Origin: Citrobacter farmeri
Lineage (GTDB): Bacteria > Pseudomonadota > Gammaproteobacteria > Enterobacterales > Enterobacteriaceae
DNA length: 64,000 bases
Direction: 5' to 3'
NCBI RefSeq assembly: GCF_019048065.1
Contig: NZ_CP077291.1
Coordinates: 1,178,001-1,242,000 of the forward strand
The position numbers and the translations under genes are program-made. The notes under the pieces were generated by a model. The model saw only the letters and a list, made by a program, of their open reading frames with translations, ran no database searches and was not told the DNA's origin. Of this stretch, positions 25,503 to 37,281 are shown piece after piece; position 1 is the stretch's first letter, and every line of letters begins with the position of its first letter.

Positions 25503-26458
25503 TGAAGCAACTTTGGTTTGCCATGTCACTTGTGACGGGTAGCCTGTTCTTCTCTGTCAACGCCTCGGCCAACACTGCGTCCGGGGCGTTGTTGCAGCAG
25601 ATGAACGTGGCCAGCCAGTCACTCAATTACGAGCTGTCATTCGTCAGCATTACGAAACAAGGCGTTGAGTCTCTGCGCTATCGCCATGCACGGCTGGAAA
25701 ATCGTCCGCTTGCGCAACTGCTGCAAATGGATGGTCCGCGTCGTGAAGTGGTCCAGCGCGGGAATGAAATCAGCTATTTCGAGCCTGGACTCGAACCGTT
25801 CACTCTGAACGGTGACTATATCGTTGACTCCCTGCCATCGCTTATCTATACCGATTTCAAACGTCTCGCCCCCTACTATGATTTCATTGCGGTGGGCCGT
25901 ACCCGCATTGCCGATCACCTGTGCGAAGTGATTCGCGTGGTGGCGCGCGATGGTACGCGTTACAGCTATATCGTCTGGATGGACACTGAAACGAAGCTGC
26001 CGATGCGGGTTGATCTTCTCGATCGCGACGGTGAAACGTTAGAGCAATTCCGGGTGATCGCCTTTACCGTGAATCAGGATGTCGGTAGCAGCATGCAGAC
26101 GCTGGCAAAAGCCAATCTGCCACCGTTGCTCTCCGTTCCTGTGGGTGAAAAAGCGAAATTCAGTTGGAGTCCAACCTGGCTTCCGAAAGGGTTTAGCGAA
26201 GTGTCCAGCGGTCGCAGACCGTTGCCAACGATGGACAATATGCCGATTGAATCGCGTCTCTACTCCGACGGTCTGTTTAGCTTTTCGGTTAACGTAAACC
26301 GGGCGACTCAGGCCAGCACCGATCAGATGCTGCGTACCGGACGCAGAACGGTCAGCACCAGCGTACGCGATAACGCGGAAATCACCATCGTGGGTGAATT
26401 GCCGCCGCAGACTGCGAAGCGTATTGCCGACACCATTAAGTTTGGAGCCCCGCAATGA
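25502..26458 (+). CDS. rseB: Sigma-E regulatory protein RseB
   Basis: This 318-residue periplasmic protein has a cleavable signal peptide ending near NASA at residues 20-23. The large N-terminal domain resembles LolA/LolB lipid binders and a smaller C-terminal domain contacts RseA. It shields RseA from DegS until displaced by LPS intermediates. It is coupled to rseA (TAATG) and overlaps rseC by four bases. Confidence 0.97.
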   Translation: MKQLWFAMSLVTGSLFFSVNASANTASGALLQQMNVASQSLNYELSFVSITKQGVESLRYRHARLENRPLAQLLQMDGPRREVVQRGNEISYFEPGLEPFTLNGDYIVDSLPSLIYTDFKRLAPYYDFIAVGRTRIADHLCEVIRVVARDGTRYSYIVWMDTETKLPMRVDLLDRDGETLEQFRVIAFTVNQDVGSSMQTLAKANLPPLLSVPVGEKAKFSWSPTWLPKGFSEVSSGRRPLPTMDNMPIESRLYSDGLFSFSVNVNRATQASTDQMLRTGRRTVSTSVRDNAEITIVGELPPQTAKRIADTIKFGAPQ

Positions 26459-26934
26459 TTAAAGAGTGGGCTACTGTGGTTTCTTGGCAAAATGGCGAGG
26501 CGCTGGTGAGTTGCGATGTGAAAGCATCCTGCAGCGGCTGTGCTTCACGCGCCGGCTGCGGCACCCGTGTGCTGAACAAACTGGGGCCACAGACCACGCA
26601 TACCATTGTTGTGGCGAGCGATGTGCCGCTAGAGCCTGGCCAGAAAGTGGAACTGGGGATTGCCGAAGGCAGCCTGCTGGGGTCCGCCATGCTGGTTTAT
26701 CTGTCGCCGTTGGTGGGATTATTTCTCATCGCATCGCTTTTTCAGGTGTTGTTTGGCTCAGATCTTGCGGCGTTAAGCGGCGCGATACTCGGTGGCGTCG
26801 GCGGATTCCTGATTGCCCGCGGTTATTCCCGCAAACTTGCCGCACGTGAAGCCTGGCAGCCGGTTGTACTAAATGTTGCTCTCTCGCCCGATATGATTCG
26901 CGTTGAAACCCCCTCTGGCGAAACGACCCCATGA
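26455..26934 (+). CDS. rseC: SoxR-reducing / sigmaE-associated membrane protein RseC
   Basis: The 159-residue protein has an N-terminal cysteine cluster (CDVKASCSGCASRAGCG), suited to an iron-sulfur or metal site, and two adjacent membrane spans near residues 75-120. RseC is linked to sigmaE control and, with the Rsx complex, to keeping SoxR reduced. The start overlaps the rseB stop (ATGA). A REP pair follows at once. Confidence 0.94.
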   Translation: MIKEWATVVSWQNGEALVSCDVKASCSGCASRAGCGTRVLNKLGPQTTHTIVVASDVPLEPGQKVELGIAEGSLLGSAMLVYLSPLVGLFLIASLFQVLFGSDLAALSGAILGGVGGFLIARGYSRKLAAREAWQPVVLNVALSPDMIRVETPSGETTP

Positions 26935-26940
26935 TATTCT

Positions 26941-27023
26941 TGCCGGATGGCGGCTTCGCCTTATCCGGCCTACAAACGATCGGCAAACCCTGTAGGCCCG
27001 ATAAGCTTGCGCCATCGGGCATC
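26941..27023. repeat. REP/BIME pair between rseC and lepA
   Basis: Two REP units in opposite orientation: GCCGGATGGCGGC...GCCTTATCCGGCCTAC, and GTAGGCCCGATAAGC...GCGCCATCGGGCA. Each can form a stem. Such elements stabilise upstream mRNA and bind gyrase, IHF or Pol I in E. coli. The rest of the 282-bp gap to lepA (27024-27216) contains no gene; it probably carries a lepA promoter. Confidence 0.88.
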
Positions 27024-27216
27024 ATGCTTCTCTTACGATGTTTTACATCAGAAAATCGATGCCGTTTCCAGTTCCCACTATCCTGACTCTATGAACATTT
27101 CCTCGCCTTCGCGTTGTAGTGTAGAATGCGGCGTTTCAGTTAAACAGACGTTAAGCTCAGAACAGCGACTTCTCAGAGCCTGTCCAACCAGGCGTAAGGC
27201 ACAATAATTACACTAT

Positions 27217-29016
27217 ATGAAGAACATACGTAACTTTTCGATCATTGCTCACATCGACCACGGTAAATCGACGCTGTCTGACCGTATTATCCAGATCTGC
27301 GGTGGCCTGTCTGACCGTGAAATGGAAGCGCAGGTTCTCGATTCGATGGATCTCGAGCGTGAGCGCGGTATTACTATCAAAGCGCAGAGCGTAACGCTCG
27401 ATTTCAAATCCGCTGATGGTGAAACTTACCAGCTTAACTTCATCGACACCCCAGGCCACGTTGACTTCTCGTATGAGGTTTCCCGCTCGCTTGCCGCTTG
27501 TGAGGGCGCGCTGCTGGTGGTGGATGCCGGACAGGGCGTAGAAGCGCAAACCCTGGCAAACTGCTACACAGCGATGGAGATGGATCTCGAAGTGGTGCCG
27601 GTCCTCAACAAAATTGACCTGCCAGCCGCCGATCCTGAGCGTGTCGCCGAAGAGATTGAAGATATCGTCGGTATTGATGCGACCGATGCCGTGCGCTGCT
27701 CGGCGAAAACCGGCGTGGGCGTGACCGACGTTCTGGAACGTCTGGTGCGTGATATTCCGCCGCCGGAGGGCGATCCGGATGGCCCGTTGCAGGCGCTGAT
27801 CATCGACTCCTGGTTCGATAACTATCTCGGCGTTGTCTCGCTGGTGCGTATTAAAAACGGCACGCTGCGCAAAGGCGAAAAAATTAAAGTGATGAGTACC
27901 GGTCAGACCTATAACGCTGACCGTCTGGGGATCTTCACGCCAAAACAGGTTGATCGTACCGAGCTGAAATGCGGCGAGGTAGGTTGGCTGGTGTGCGCCA
28001 TTAAAGACATCCTCGGCGCACCGGTTGGCGATACCCTGACTCAGGCACGTAACCCGGCAGAAAAAGCGCTGCCAGGCTTTAAAAAGGTGAAACCGCAGGT
28101 TTATGCGGGCCTGTTCCCGGTCAGCTCTGATGATTACGAGAACTTCCGTGACGCGCTTGGCAAGCTGAGCCTTAACGACGCCTCTCTGTTCTATGAGCCG
28201 GAAAGCTCGACGGCGCTGGGCTTTGGCTTCCGCTGTGGTTTCCTCGGTCTGCTGCACATGGAGATCATTCAGGAGCGTCTGGAACGTGAATACGATCTGG
28301 ACCTGATCACCACCGCGCCAACCGTAGTGTATGAGGTCGAAACCACTGCGAAAGAGACGATCTACGTCGACAGTCCGTCCAAGCTGCCGCCGTTGAACAA
28401 TATCTACGAACTGCGCGAGCCGATCGCGGAATGTCACATGCTGCTGCCTCAGGCTTACCTCGGTAACGTGATTACCCTGTGTGTTGAGAAACGCGGCGTG
28501 CAGACTAACATGGTTTACCACGGTAACCAGGTGGCGCTGACCTATGAAATTCCGATGGCCGAGGTGGTACTCGACTTCTTCGATCGTCTGAAATCCACCT
28601 CGCGCGGTTATGCGTCGCTGGATTACAACTTCAAACGCTTCCAGGCTTCCGACATGGTGCGTGTTGATGTCCTGATCAATAACGAACGTGTCGATGCGCT
28701 GGCGCTGATCACTCACCGTGATAACTCGCAGAGTCGTGGTCGTGAACTGGTGGAGAAGATGAAAGATCTGATCCCACGTCAGCAGTTCGATATCGCGATT
28801 CAGGCTGCTATTGGTACGCACATTATTGCGCGTTCTACCGTGAAACAGTTGCGTAAAAACGTTCTGGCAAAATGCTATGGCGGTGATATCAGCCGTAAGA
28901 AAAAGCTGTTGCAGAAACAGAAAGAAGGTAAGAAGCGTATGAAGCAGATCGGTAACGTCGAACTGCCTCAGGAAGCGTTCCTCGCCATTCTGCATGTCGG
29001 CAAAGACAGCAAATAA
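27217..29016 (+). CDS. lepA: Elongation factor 4 (LepA)
   Basis: This 599-residue translational GTPase has G1 [11 protein letters not shown]2 RGITIKAQ, G3 DTPGHVDF and G4 NKID, then beta-barrel, EF-G-like III and V domains and the LepA-specific C-terminal domain ending near [18 protein letters not shown]4 acts on ribosomes during initiation and stalling. A 16-bp gap to lepB on the same strand indicates one operon. A long frame on the opposite strand mirrors this gene and is not a gene. Confidence 0.98.
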   Translation: MKNIRNFSIIAHIDHGKSTLSDRIIQICGGLSDREMEAQVLDSMDLERERGITIKAQSVTLDFKSADGETYQLNFIDTPGHVDFSYEVSRSLAACEGALLVVDAGQGVEAQTLANCYTAMEMDLEVVPVLNKIDLPAADPERVAEEIEDIVGIDATDAVRCSAKTGVGVTDVLERLVRDIPPPEGDPDGPLQALIIDSWFDNYLGVVSLVRIKNGTLRKGEKIKVMSTGQTYNADRLGIFTPKQVDRTELKCGEVGWLVCAIKDILGAPVGDTLTQARNPAEKALPGFKKVKPQVYAGLFPVSSDDYENFRDALGKLSLNDASLFYEPESSTALGFGFRCGFLGLLHMEIIQERLEREYDLDLITTAPTVVYEVETTAKETIYVDSPSKLPPLNNIYELREPIAECHMLLPQAYLGNVITLCVEKRGVQTNMVYHGNQVALTYEIPMAEVVLDFFDRLKSTSRGYASLDYNFKRFQASDMVRVDVLINNERVDALALITHRDNSQSRGRELVEKMKDLIPRQQFDIAIQAAIGTHIIARSTVKQLRKNVLAKCYGGDISRKKKLLQKQKEGKKRMKQIGNVELPQEAFLAILHVGKDSK

Positions 29017-29032
29017 TCCTTAAGGAGTTGGC

Positions 29033-30007
29033 ATGGCGAATATGTTTGCCCTGATTCTGGTGATTGCCACATTGGTCACGGGCATGTTGTGGTGCGTGGA
29101 TAAATTTATCTTCGCGCCAAAACGTCGGGAGCGTCAGGCGGCAGCACAGGCTGCTGCCGGAGATTCACTGGATAAAGCAACGTTGAAGAAAGTCTCGCCA
29201 AAACCTGGCTGGCTGGAAACCGGTGCCTCGGTTTTTCCCGTGCTGGCCATTGTGCTGGTCGTGCGTTCGTTTATCTATGAACCTTTCCAAATCCCATCGG
29301 GTTCGATGATGCCGACGCTGTTGATCGGTGACTTTATTCTGGTGGAGAAATTCGCCTACGGTATTAAAGATCCGATTTACCAGAAAACCCTGATCGAAAC
29401 GGGTCATCCCAAACGTGGTGATATCGTGGTCTTTAAATACCCGGAAGATCCGCGTCTGGACTACATCAAGCGGGCTGTCGGTTTGCCTGGCGATAAAGTG
29501 ACCTATGATCCGGTAGCGAAAGAAGTCACTATTCAACCTGGTTGTCGTTCGGGCCAGGCGTGTGAAAATGCGTTACCGGTTACCTATAGCGACGTTCAGC
29601 CGAGTGATTTTGTGCAGACGTTTGCACGCCGTAACGGCGGGGAAGCCACCAGTGGTTTCTTCGAGATCCCCCTGAGTGAAACGAAAGAGAACGGTATTCG
29701 TCTGTCTGAGCGTAAAGAGACGTTGGGTGAGGTGACACACCGCATCTTGACCGTGCCAATTGCTCAGGATCAGGTAGGGATGTATTACCAGCAGTCCGGG
29801 CAGCCGCTGGCGACCTGGATTGTGCCGCCGGGACAATACTTCATGATGGGCGACAACCGCGATAACAGCGCAGACAGTCGTTATTGGGGCTTTGTCCCGG
29901 AAGCGAATCTGGTCGGTAAAGCCACTGCCATCTGGATGAGTTTTGACAAACAAGAAGGCGAATGGCCGACTGGCGTTCGTTTAAGCCGTATTGGCGGTAT
30001 CCACTAA
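29033..30007 (+). CDS. lepB: Signal peptidase I
   Basis: This 324-residue inner-membrane protease has two N-terminal membrane spans (about residues 4-22 and 62-78) and a periplasmic catalytic domain. The Ser/Lys dyad is visible as Ser91 (PSGSMMPTL) and Lys146 (DYIKRAVGLPGD), with GDNRDNSADSR as box E. It removes signal peptides from exported preproteins. AAGGAG lies 8 bases before the ATG. A 13-residue hairpin-forming repeat follows the stop. Confidence 0.98.
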   Translation: MANMFALILVIATLVTGMLWCVDKFIFAPKRRERQAAAQAAAGDSLDKATLKKVSPKPGWLETGASVFPVLAIVLVVRSFIYEPFQIPSGSMMPTLLIGDFILVEKFAYGIKDPIYQKTLIETGHPKRGDIVVFKYPEDPRLDYIKRAVGLPGDKVTYDPVAKEVTIQPGCRSGQACENALPVTYSDVQPSDFVQTFARRNGGEATSGFFEIPLSETKENGIRLSERKETLGEVTHRILTVPIAQDQVGMYYQQSGQPLATWIVPPGQYFMMGDNRDNSADSRYWGFVPEANLVGKATAIWMSFDKQEGEWPTGVRLSRIGGIH

Positions 30008-30020
30008 TTGCCGCGAATCG

Positions 30021-30053
30021 TTCACGTTGTCGTCATTATGACGGCAACGTGAA
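30021..30053 (+). terminator. Long hairpin after lepB, possible terminator
   Basis: TTCACGTTG...GCAACGTGAA and TCGTC/GACGG pair into one stem of about 14 bp with a short ATTAT loop, 14 bases after the lepB stop. The following sequence is only moderately U-rich, so termination is likely but not certain. Confidence 0.55.
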
Positions 30054-30152
30054 TTATTTCTTCGATAAATCCGTCCAGGCTAACGACATCCCCGGTCGTT
30101 GTGTATAGAATATTCCCCCGAAGTTTCAGGTTGGCGCCTCCAGGTCGCCACG

Positions 30153-30247
30153 GCACACGAAACAGCGTTGGTCCCCCTATATGAGCGTACATAAGCTGCT
30201 TAACGCGGCTGACAGAATGCTACATATATCAGGTCTGTTTCGTGTGC
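30153..30247 (+). promoter_or_regulatory. rnc leader stem-loop (RNase III autoregulatory target)
   Basis: A 13-bp perfect inverted repeat, GCACACGAAACAG (30153-30165) with CTGTTTCGTGTGC (30235-30247), closes a 69-nt loop whose ends pair further (CTATATG with CATATAT). It sits 33 bases before rnc. In E. coli RNase III cuts a hairpin in the rnc leader and lowers its own expression. The structure is seen; cleavage is inferred. Confidence 0.75.
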
Positions 30248-30250
30248 TGA

Positions 30251-31863
<1,613 letters not shown>

Positions 31864-31892
31864 ACCTGCGCTCTGAACAGGCGACGAGTATG

Positions 31893-32603
31893 ATGGAGGG
31901 CTGGCAGCGCGCATTTGTCCTGCATAGTCGTCCCTGGAGCGAAACCAGCCTGATGCTGGACGTCTTCACGGAAGAGTCGGGTCGTGTGCGCCTTGTTGCT
32001 AAAGGCGCTCGTTCTAAACGTTCTAATCTGAAAGGTGCTCTCCAGCCTTTTACCCCTCTGTTAGTCCGCTTTGGTGGACGTGGCGAAGTCAAAACGCTGC
32101 GTAGCGCGGAAGCCGTTTCTCTGGCACTCCCTCTGAGTGGCATCACGCTGTACAGCGGTCTGTACATCAACGAACTGCTCGCCCGCGTGCTGGAGCACGA
32201 AACCCGCTTTTCTGAACTCTTCTTTGATTACCTGCACTGCATTCAGGCACTGGCAGGGGCAACGGGAACGCCGGAGCCCGTGCTGCGTCGTTTTGAACTG
32301 GCGTTACTCAGCCACCTCGGTTATGGGGTTGATTTTCTGCACTGTGCGGGCAGCGGTGAGCCGGTGGATGACACCATGACCTACCGTTACCGTGAAGAGA
32401 AAGGCTTCATCGCCAGCGTCGTGATCGACAACAATACCTTTACCGGACGCCATCTGCGAGCGCTGGCCGAACGCGAATTTCCGGATATTGATACGCTTCG
32501 CGCGGCGAAACGCTTTACCCGCATAGCGCTGAAGCCGTATCTTGGTGGTAAGCCCTTAAAGAGCCGCGAATTATTCCGGCAGTTCATGCCGAAGAGAACA
32601 TAA
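31893..32603 (+). CDS. recO: DNA repair protein RecO
   Basis: The 236-residue protein anneals DNA and, with RecR, loads RecA on SSB-coated gaps. It has an N-terminal OB fold ([17 protein letters not shown], residues 1-80) and a helical domain with a zinc-less FAGSGEP-type region. It stops at MPKRT, about six residues short of E. coli RecO (242), a tail outside conserved sequence. I use the second ATG (31893), matching the family; an ATG three bases earlier would add one Met. Confidence 0.95.
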   Translation: MEGWQRAFVLHSRPWSETSLMLDVFTEESGRVRLVAKGARSKRSNLKGALQPFTPLLVRFGGRGEVKTLRSAEAVSLALPLSGITLYSGLYINELLARVLEHETRFSELFFDYLHCIQALAGATGTPEPVLRRFELALLSHLGYGVDFLHCAGSGEPVDDTMTYRYREEKGFIASVVIDNNTFTGRHLRALAEREFPDIDTLRAAKRFTRIALKPYLGGKPLKSRELFRQFMPKRT

Positions 32604-32619
32604 AATCACGAGGATTGTC

Positions 32620-33350
32620 ATGGCTGAATTACTGTTAGGCGTCAACATTGACCACATTGCCACGTTACGTAATGCACGCGGCACCGCGTATCCGGACCCT
32701 GTCCAGGCTGCATTCATTGCTGAGCAGGCAGGTGCTGATGGCATCACCGTCCATTTACGCGAAGATCGCCGTCACATTACCGACCGCGATGTCCGCATTC
32801 TGCGTCAGACGCTGGACACGCGTATGAATCTGGAAATGGCGGTGACGGAAGAGATGCTGGCGATAGCCGTTGAGACCAAACCGCATTTCTGCTGCCTGGT
32901 GCCGGAAAAGCGCCAGGAAGTGACCACTGAAGGCGGTCTGGACGTGGCCGGGCAGCGCGACAAAATGCGCGATGCCTGCAAACGTCTGGCTGACGCCGGG
33001 ATCCTCGTTTCGCTATTCATTGACGCTGATGACGTGCAAATCAAAGCGGCTGCTGACGTTGGTGCGCCATACATTGAAATTCATACCGGCTGCTATGCGG
33101 ATGCGAAAACCGATGCCGAACAGGCGCAAGAACTGGCGCGCATCGCGAAAGCCGCAACCTTCGCAGCAAGCCTGGGGCTGAAGGTCAATGCGGGGCACGG
33201 TTTGACCTATCACAACGTCAAAGCTATCGCTGCTCTGCCGGAAATGCATGAGCTGAATATCGGTCATGCGATTATCGGTCGCGCGGTGATGAGCGGGTTG
33301 CGTGAGGCCGTAGCGGAAATGAAGCGTCTGATGCTGGAAGCGCGCGGCTA

Positions 33351-33351
<1 letters not shown>
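32620..33351 (+). CDS. pdxJ: Pyridoxine 5'-phosphate synthase
   Basis: This 243-residue TIM-barrel enzyme condenses 1-deoxyxylulose-5-phosphate with 3-amino-2-oxopropyl phosphate in vitamin B6 synthesis. Conserved stretches are [16 protein letters not shown] at the N-terminus, [15 protein letters not shown] and NAGHGL. ACGAGG precedes the ATG. The stop overlaps acpS by one base (TAATG). Confidence 0.98.
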
Positions 33352-34024
<673 letters not shown>

Positions 34025-34043
34025 TTATACGCGCATTCTTTGC

Positions 34044-34892
34044 TCAGACCAGTTTTTTTACCAGCGCCTCGCTGTGGCGAATACGGCCAGGAGCGTGCTC
34101 AAGATCCTGTTGTACCAGCGCCATAAAAAGCAGGTCGGTGATCATCATTTGCGCATGGGTTGATGAGATCGCCGCACTGCGGGTGGCCTGCTCTTCTGCG
34201 ATGGTATACAGACAGTGGCTGGCGCGCTGCTGTAGCGTATTGGGTGTGAACCCGGTGATCGCCAGGATCTGTCCACCGACGCGCAAGGTTTCCTCTGCTG
34301 CCAGATTCAGTTCCCGACGTTCGCCGCTGTAAGAGATTGCCAGCAACAGATCGTCCGGCGTCAGCGCCTGAACCGTGGCGAGTAGCGCATGCATATCGCG
34401 CTCAACAATGGCATTCAGGCCGATCTTCATTAGTTTCCAGGCAAAATTCTGCGCCACCAGGCCAGATGCGCCAATCCCGGTTAACACTATCCGGCGGGCG
34501 TTGCGCAGCATCGTCACGCTTTCGCTTAACTTCTCTTCGTCGTTGACATCCAGCGTGGCATGCATCGCCGCCACATTCTCTTTGATCAGTTTTTCGCCGA
34601 CCAGACGCAGGGGATCGTCGCCGCGGATCTGGTTATGCACCGGCACTGAATGTGGGTTCGGGTTGCTGGCCAGCGCTTCGCTGATCGCCAGTTTCAACGC
34701 AGGGAATCCTTTATAGCCAAGCTTTTGCGCGAATTTCACCACGCTCGACTGGCTGACGCCTGCTTCGGCTGCCAGTTGCTGTGAACTGAGGTGCCGGGCG
34801 GTATCGGGTTGGATCAGAAGGTAGTCCGCGAGTTTTTTATCGCTCTGCGCAAACCCCGGGTAGCGCTGGCGGATGCGAATCAAACAGTTCAT
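34044..34892 (-). CDS. yfhH: MurR/RpiR-family transcriptional regulator YfhH
   Basis: The 282-residue protein has an N-terminal helix-turn-helix (residues 1-77, with SSQQLAAEAGVSQSSVVKFAQKLG) and a C-terminal SIS sugar-phosphate-binding domain (about 125-260, ILTGIGASGLVAQNF). In K-12 YfhH has no assigned role. Here it faces murQ-murP across a 116-bp gap, the arrangement of murR with murQP, so MurNAc-6-phosphate is a plausible effector (inferred). The start is ATG at 34892. Confidence 0.93.
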   Translation of the reverse strand: MNCLIRIRQRYPGFAQSDKKLADYLLIQPDTARHLSSQQLAAEAGVSQSSVVKFAQKLGYKGFPALKLAISEALASNPNPHSVPVHNQIRGDDPLRLVGEKLIKENVAAMHATLDVNDEEKLSESVTMLRNARRIVLTGIGASGLVAQNFAWKLMKIGLNAIVERDMHALLATVQALTPDDLLLAISYSGERRELNLAAEETLRVGGQILAITGFTPNTLQQRASHCLYTIAEEQATRSAAISSTHAQMMITDLLFMALVQQDLEHAPGRIRHSEALVKKLV

Positions 34893-34929
34893 GGCCTCTC
34901 CTGACGAAAACGTGATGACAGCGACAAAA

Positions 34930-34996
34930 TGAAATTTCACTCGCCTGTATGAATATTATATTCCATTATTGGTCGATAATATGAATTAAAAATTCC
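34930..34996. promoter_or_regulatory. Candidate operators between yfhH and murQ
   Basis: Two copies of TGAAT-N5-ATTCC (34950-34964 and 34982-34996), each nearly palindromic, lie 32 bp apart, about three helix turns. A third palindrome, TGAAATTTCA, is at 34930-34939. A possible -10 (GATAAT, 34975-34980) sits between the two copies. The pattern suits cooperative repression by the neighbouring RpiR protein. Motifs are seen; the factor is inferred. Confidence 0.5.
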
Positions 34997-35008
34997 TGAG
35001 GAGCAAAC

Positions 35009-35911
35009 ATGAATCTCGGCGCTTTAGTGTCAGAAACCCGTAATCCGCAAACAATGGACCTCGATGCGCTAACGACGCTGGAGCTGGTTCACCGTTTTAA
35101 TCAACAGGATACGCTGGTAGCGGAAGCAGTAAAAGCAACATTGCCGGATGTTGCGAGCGCCGTCGACGCAGCGGCTGAAGCGTTAAAATCCGGTGGCCGG
35201 ATTATCTACATGGGCGCGGGGACCAGCGGCCGACTCGGCGTACTGGATGCGTCTGAATGCCCACCAACGTTTGGCGTTCCCCACGGGCTGGTGGTGGGGC
35301 TGATCGCCGGCGGTCCGGGAGCATTACTAAAAGCCGTTGAAGGGGCAGAGGACAATGCGCAGCTCGGTGAAGACGATCTCATTGCTTTGAATCTTACGCC
35401 GCAGGATCTGGTGGTTGGGCTGGCGGCCTCAGGGCGCACGCCGTATGTCATCGGTGGGCTGAAATACGCCCGCAAAATGGGCTGTATCACGGTCGCTATC
35501 TCCTGTAATCCTGACTCGCCTATTGCGCAGGAAGCGGATATCGCGATTTCACCCGTAGTAGGACCGGAAGCGCTGACGGGCTCAACGCGCATGAAATCTG
35601 GCACCGCGCAAAAGCTGGTGCTCAATATGATCTCCACCGGGGCGATGGTGAAGTTTGGCAAGGTTTACCAGAACCTGATGGTGGATATGAAAGCCACCAA
35701 TATCAAACTGATGGACCGCGCGTGTCGGATGGTGGTTGAAGCCACGGGCATTGCGCGTGCAGAGGCGGAATTGTTGCTGAAGCAGACCGATTTTGACGTG
35801 AAACCGGCTATTCTCATGGCACTGAGCGGCCTTAGCGCCGAGGCGGCGCGAGAGAAACTGGCCACTCATCAGGGATTTTTACGGGCCGCGTTAGCTGACT
35901 CATCGAGGTAA
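35009..35911 (+). CDS. murQ: N-acetylmuramic acid 6-phosphate etherase
   Basis: This 300-residue SIS-domain lyase splits the lactyl ether of MurNAc-6-phosphate to GlcNAc-6-phosphate and D-lactate in cell-wall recycling and MurNAc use. The signature [22 protein letters not shown] contains the catalytic Glu, and [22 protein letters not shown] is the second family block. GAGGAG lies 8 bases before the ATG. murP follows two bases after the stop. In K-12 murQP is at another locus. Confidence 0.96.
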   Translation: MNLGALVSETRNPQTMDLDALTTLELVHRFNQQDTLVAEAVKATLPDVASAVDAAAEALKSGGRIIYMGAGTSGRLGVLDASECPPTFGVPHGLVVGLIAGGPGALLKAVEGAEDNAQLGEDDLIALNLTPQDLVVGLAASGRTPYVIGGLKYARKMGCITVAISCNPDSPIAQEADIAISPVVGPEALTGSTRMKSGTAQKLVLNMISTGAMVKFGKVYQNLMVDMKATNIKLMDRACRMVVEATGIARAEAELLLKQTDFDVKPAILMALSGLSAEAAREKLATHQGFLRAALADSSR

Positions 35912-35913
35912 TT

Positions 35914-37278
35914 ATGGATAAGACGGCGACCCTTGCCAGCGGCATTCTGCTGGGGATAGGTGGGGAACAAAATATTCTGCGTCTGGAAAATTGCATGACG
36001 CGCGTTCGGGTGGAAGTGAAAGACGATGCGGTGCTGGACATCCCGCGGCTGAAACAGTTACCAGGCGTCAGTGGCTACGTGAAGCAGGGGGCACAGCATC
36101 AGCTCATCGTCGGACCAGGCAAAGCGGCAAAGGTCGTTGATGCCATGCGTTCGCAGCTGGCGCAGGGGGGAGATCACCCGGCAGACGATGACATTGAGCG
36201 CACGAAATCGCAGGTGAAAGCGAAGTACAAAGCGCCGATGAGCGATGCGCTACGCAAGCTGGCGAACGTTTTTATTCCCTTGATTCCGGCGTTTATCGCC
36301 TCCGGTTTAATCACCGGCATCATTAACATTCTCAAACGCCCGGATATCGTCGGCGATTTCGCCACCCATTACCCCAATATGCTGGGGCTGATGGGGATCT
36401 TCGGCAGTGCGGTCTTTGCCATCATGAACATTCTGGTGGGGGTGAATACGGCAAAAGTCTTCGGTGGTTCGCTGGCGATGGGGGGCGTGATGGCGGGGAT
36501 CCTGTCGAGTCCTCAACTGGCGCAAATTACCCTCTTTGGCGAAGCATTGCAGCCAGGCCGCGGCGGCGTCATCGCCGTGCTGCTGGTGGTGGCGCTGATG
36601 TGCTGGATCGAGCGTAAGTTCCGTGACATTTTGCCGGGTTCGCTGGAGCTGATCCTCAATCCCCTGCTGACGACAATCATCACGGGTACCATTGCGATTG
36701 TGGCGCTGCAACCGCTGGGGGGCTGGATTTCGGAATCAATCGCTCACGGTGCATCCTGGGCTATCGATCGCGGCGGCTTTCTGGTGGGGGCGGTTCTGGC
36801 GGGAACATTTCTGCCGCTGGTGTTGACGGGTCTGCATCAGGGACTGGTGCCGATTCACGTTGAGCTGGTGCAGGCTCACGGTTACAACGCGCTCTTTCCC
36901 ATTCTGGCGATGGCGGGCGTCGGGCAGGTAGGGGCGGCGATTGCCGTACTGATGAAAACCCGTAACGCGCGGCTGAAAAAAGTGATTAAGGGGGCGTTGC
37001 CGGTAGGATTACTTGGGATTGGCGAACCGCTTATTTTTGGCGTCACGCTGCCGCTGGGCAAGCCGTTTATCGGTGCCTGCCTGGGCGGCGCGGTAGGTGG
37101 GGCGCTGATCAGCTACTGGAAGGTCGCCACTGTGATCACCTTCGGCATTTCCGGATTGCCGCTGGCGTTAACGATTGTTGCCGGAAAAGTGATGTTCTAT
37201 CTGTTAGGCTATTTAGTAGCAGTGATAGCCGGGTTCCTGTTTACCTGGCTGTTAGGATTCAACGATCCCGAGGAGTAA
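35914..37278 (+). CDS. murP: PTS N-acetylmuramic acid transporter subunit IIBC
   Basis: This 454-residue fused phosphotransferase permease has an EIIB domain (about residues 1-85) with phosphorylated Cys27 in RLENCMTRVRVEV, and an EIIC membrane domain with about 8-10 spans and the conserved GIGEPLIFGVTLPLGKPF loop. There is no EIIA, so it would use EIIA-Glc (Crr), as MurP does. Coupling to murQ makes MurNAc the likely substrate; another amino sugar acid is possible. Confidence 0.88.
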   Translation: MDKTATLASGILLGIGGEQNILRLENCMTRVRVEVKDDAVLDIPRLKQLPGVSGYVKQGAQHQLIVGPGKAAKVVDAMRSQLAQGGDHPADDDIERTKSQVKAKYKAPMSDALRKLANVFIPLIPAFIASGLITGIINILKRPDIVGDFATHYPNMLGLMGIFGSAVFAIMNILVGVNTAKVFGGSLAMGGVMAGILSSPQLAQITLFGEALQPGRGGVIAVLLVVALMCWIERKFRDILPGSLELILNPLLTTIITGTIAIVALQPLGGWISESIAHGASWAIDRGGFLVGAVLAGTFLPLVLTGLHQGLVPIHVELVQAHGYNALFPILAMAGVGQVGAAIAVLMKTRNARLKKVIKGALPVGLLGIGEPLIFGVTLPLGKPFIGACLGGAVGGALISYWKVATVITFGISGLPLALTIVAGKVMFYLLGYLVAVIAGFLFTWLLGFNDPEE

Positions 37279-37281
37279 GGT

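Noticed and set aside
27208..28995. 595-codon open frame antisense to lepA
   Set aside because: It mirrors lepA exactly; biased codon use of a highly expressed gene keeps the opposite frame open. No ribosome binding site or recognisable domain, and its His/Gln/Arg-rich composition is typical of such shadows.
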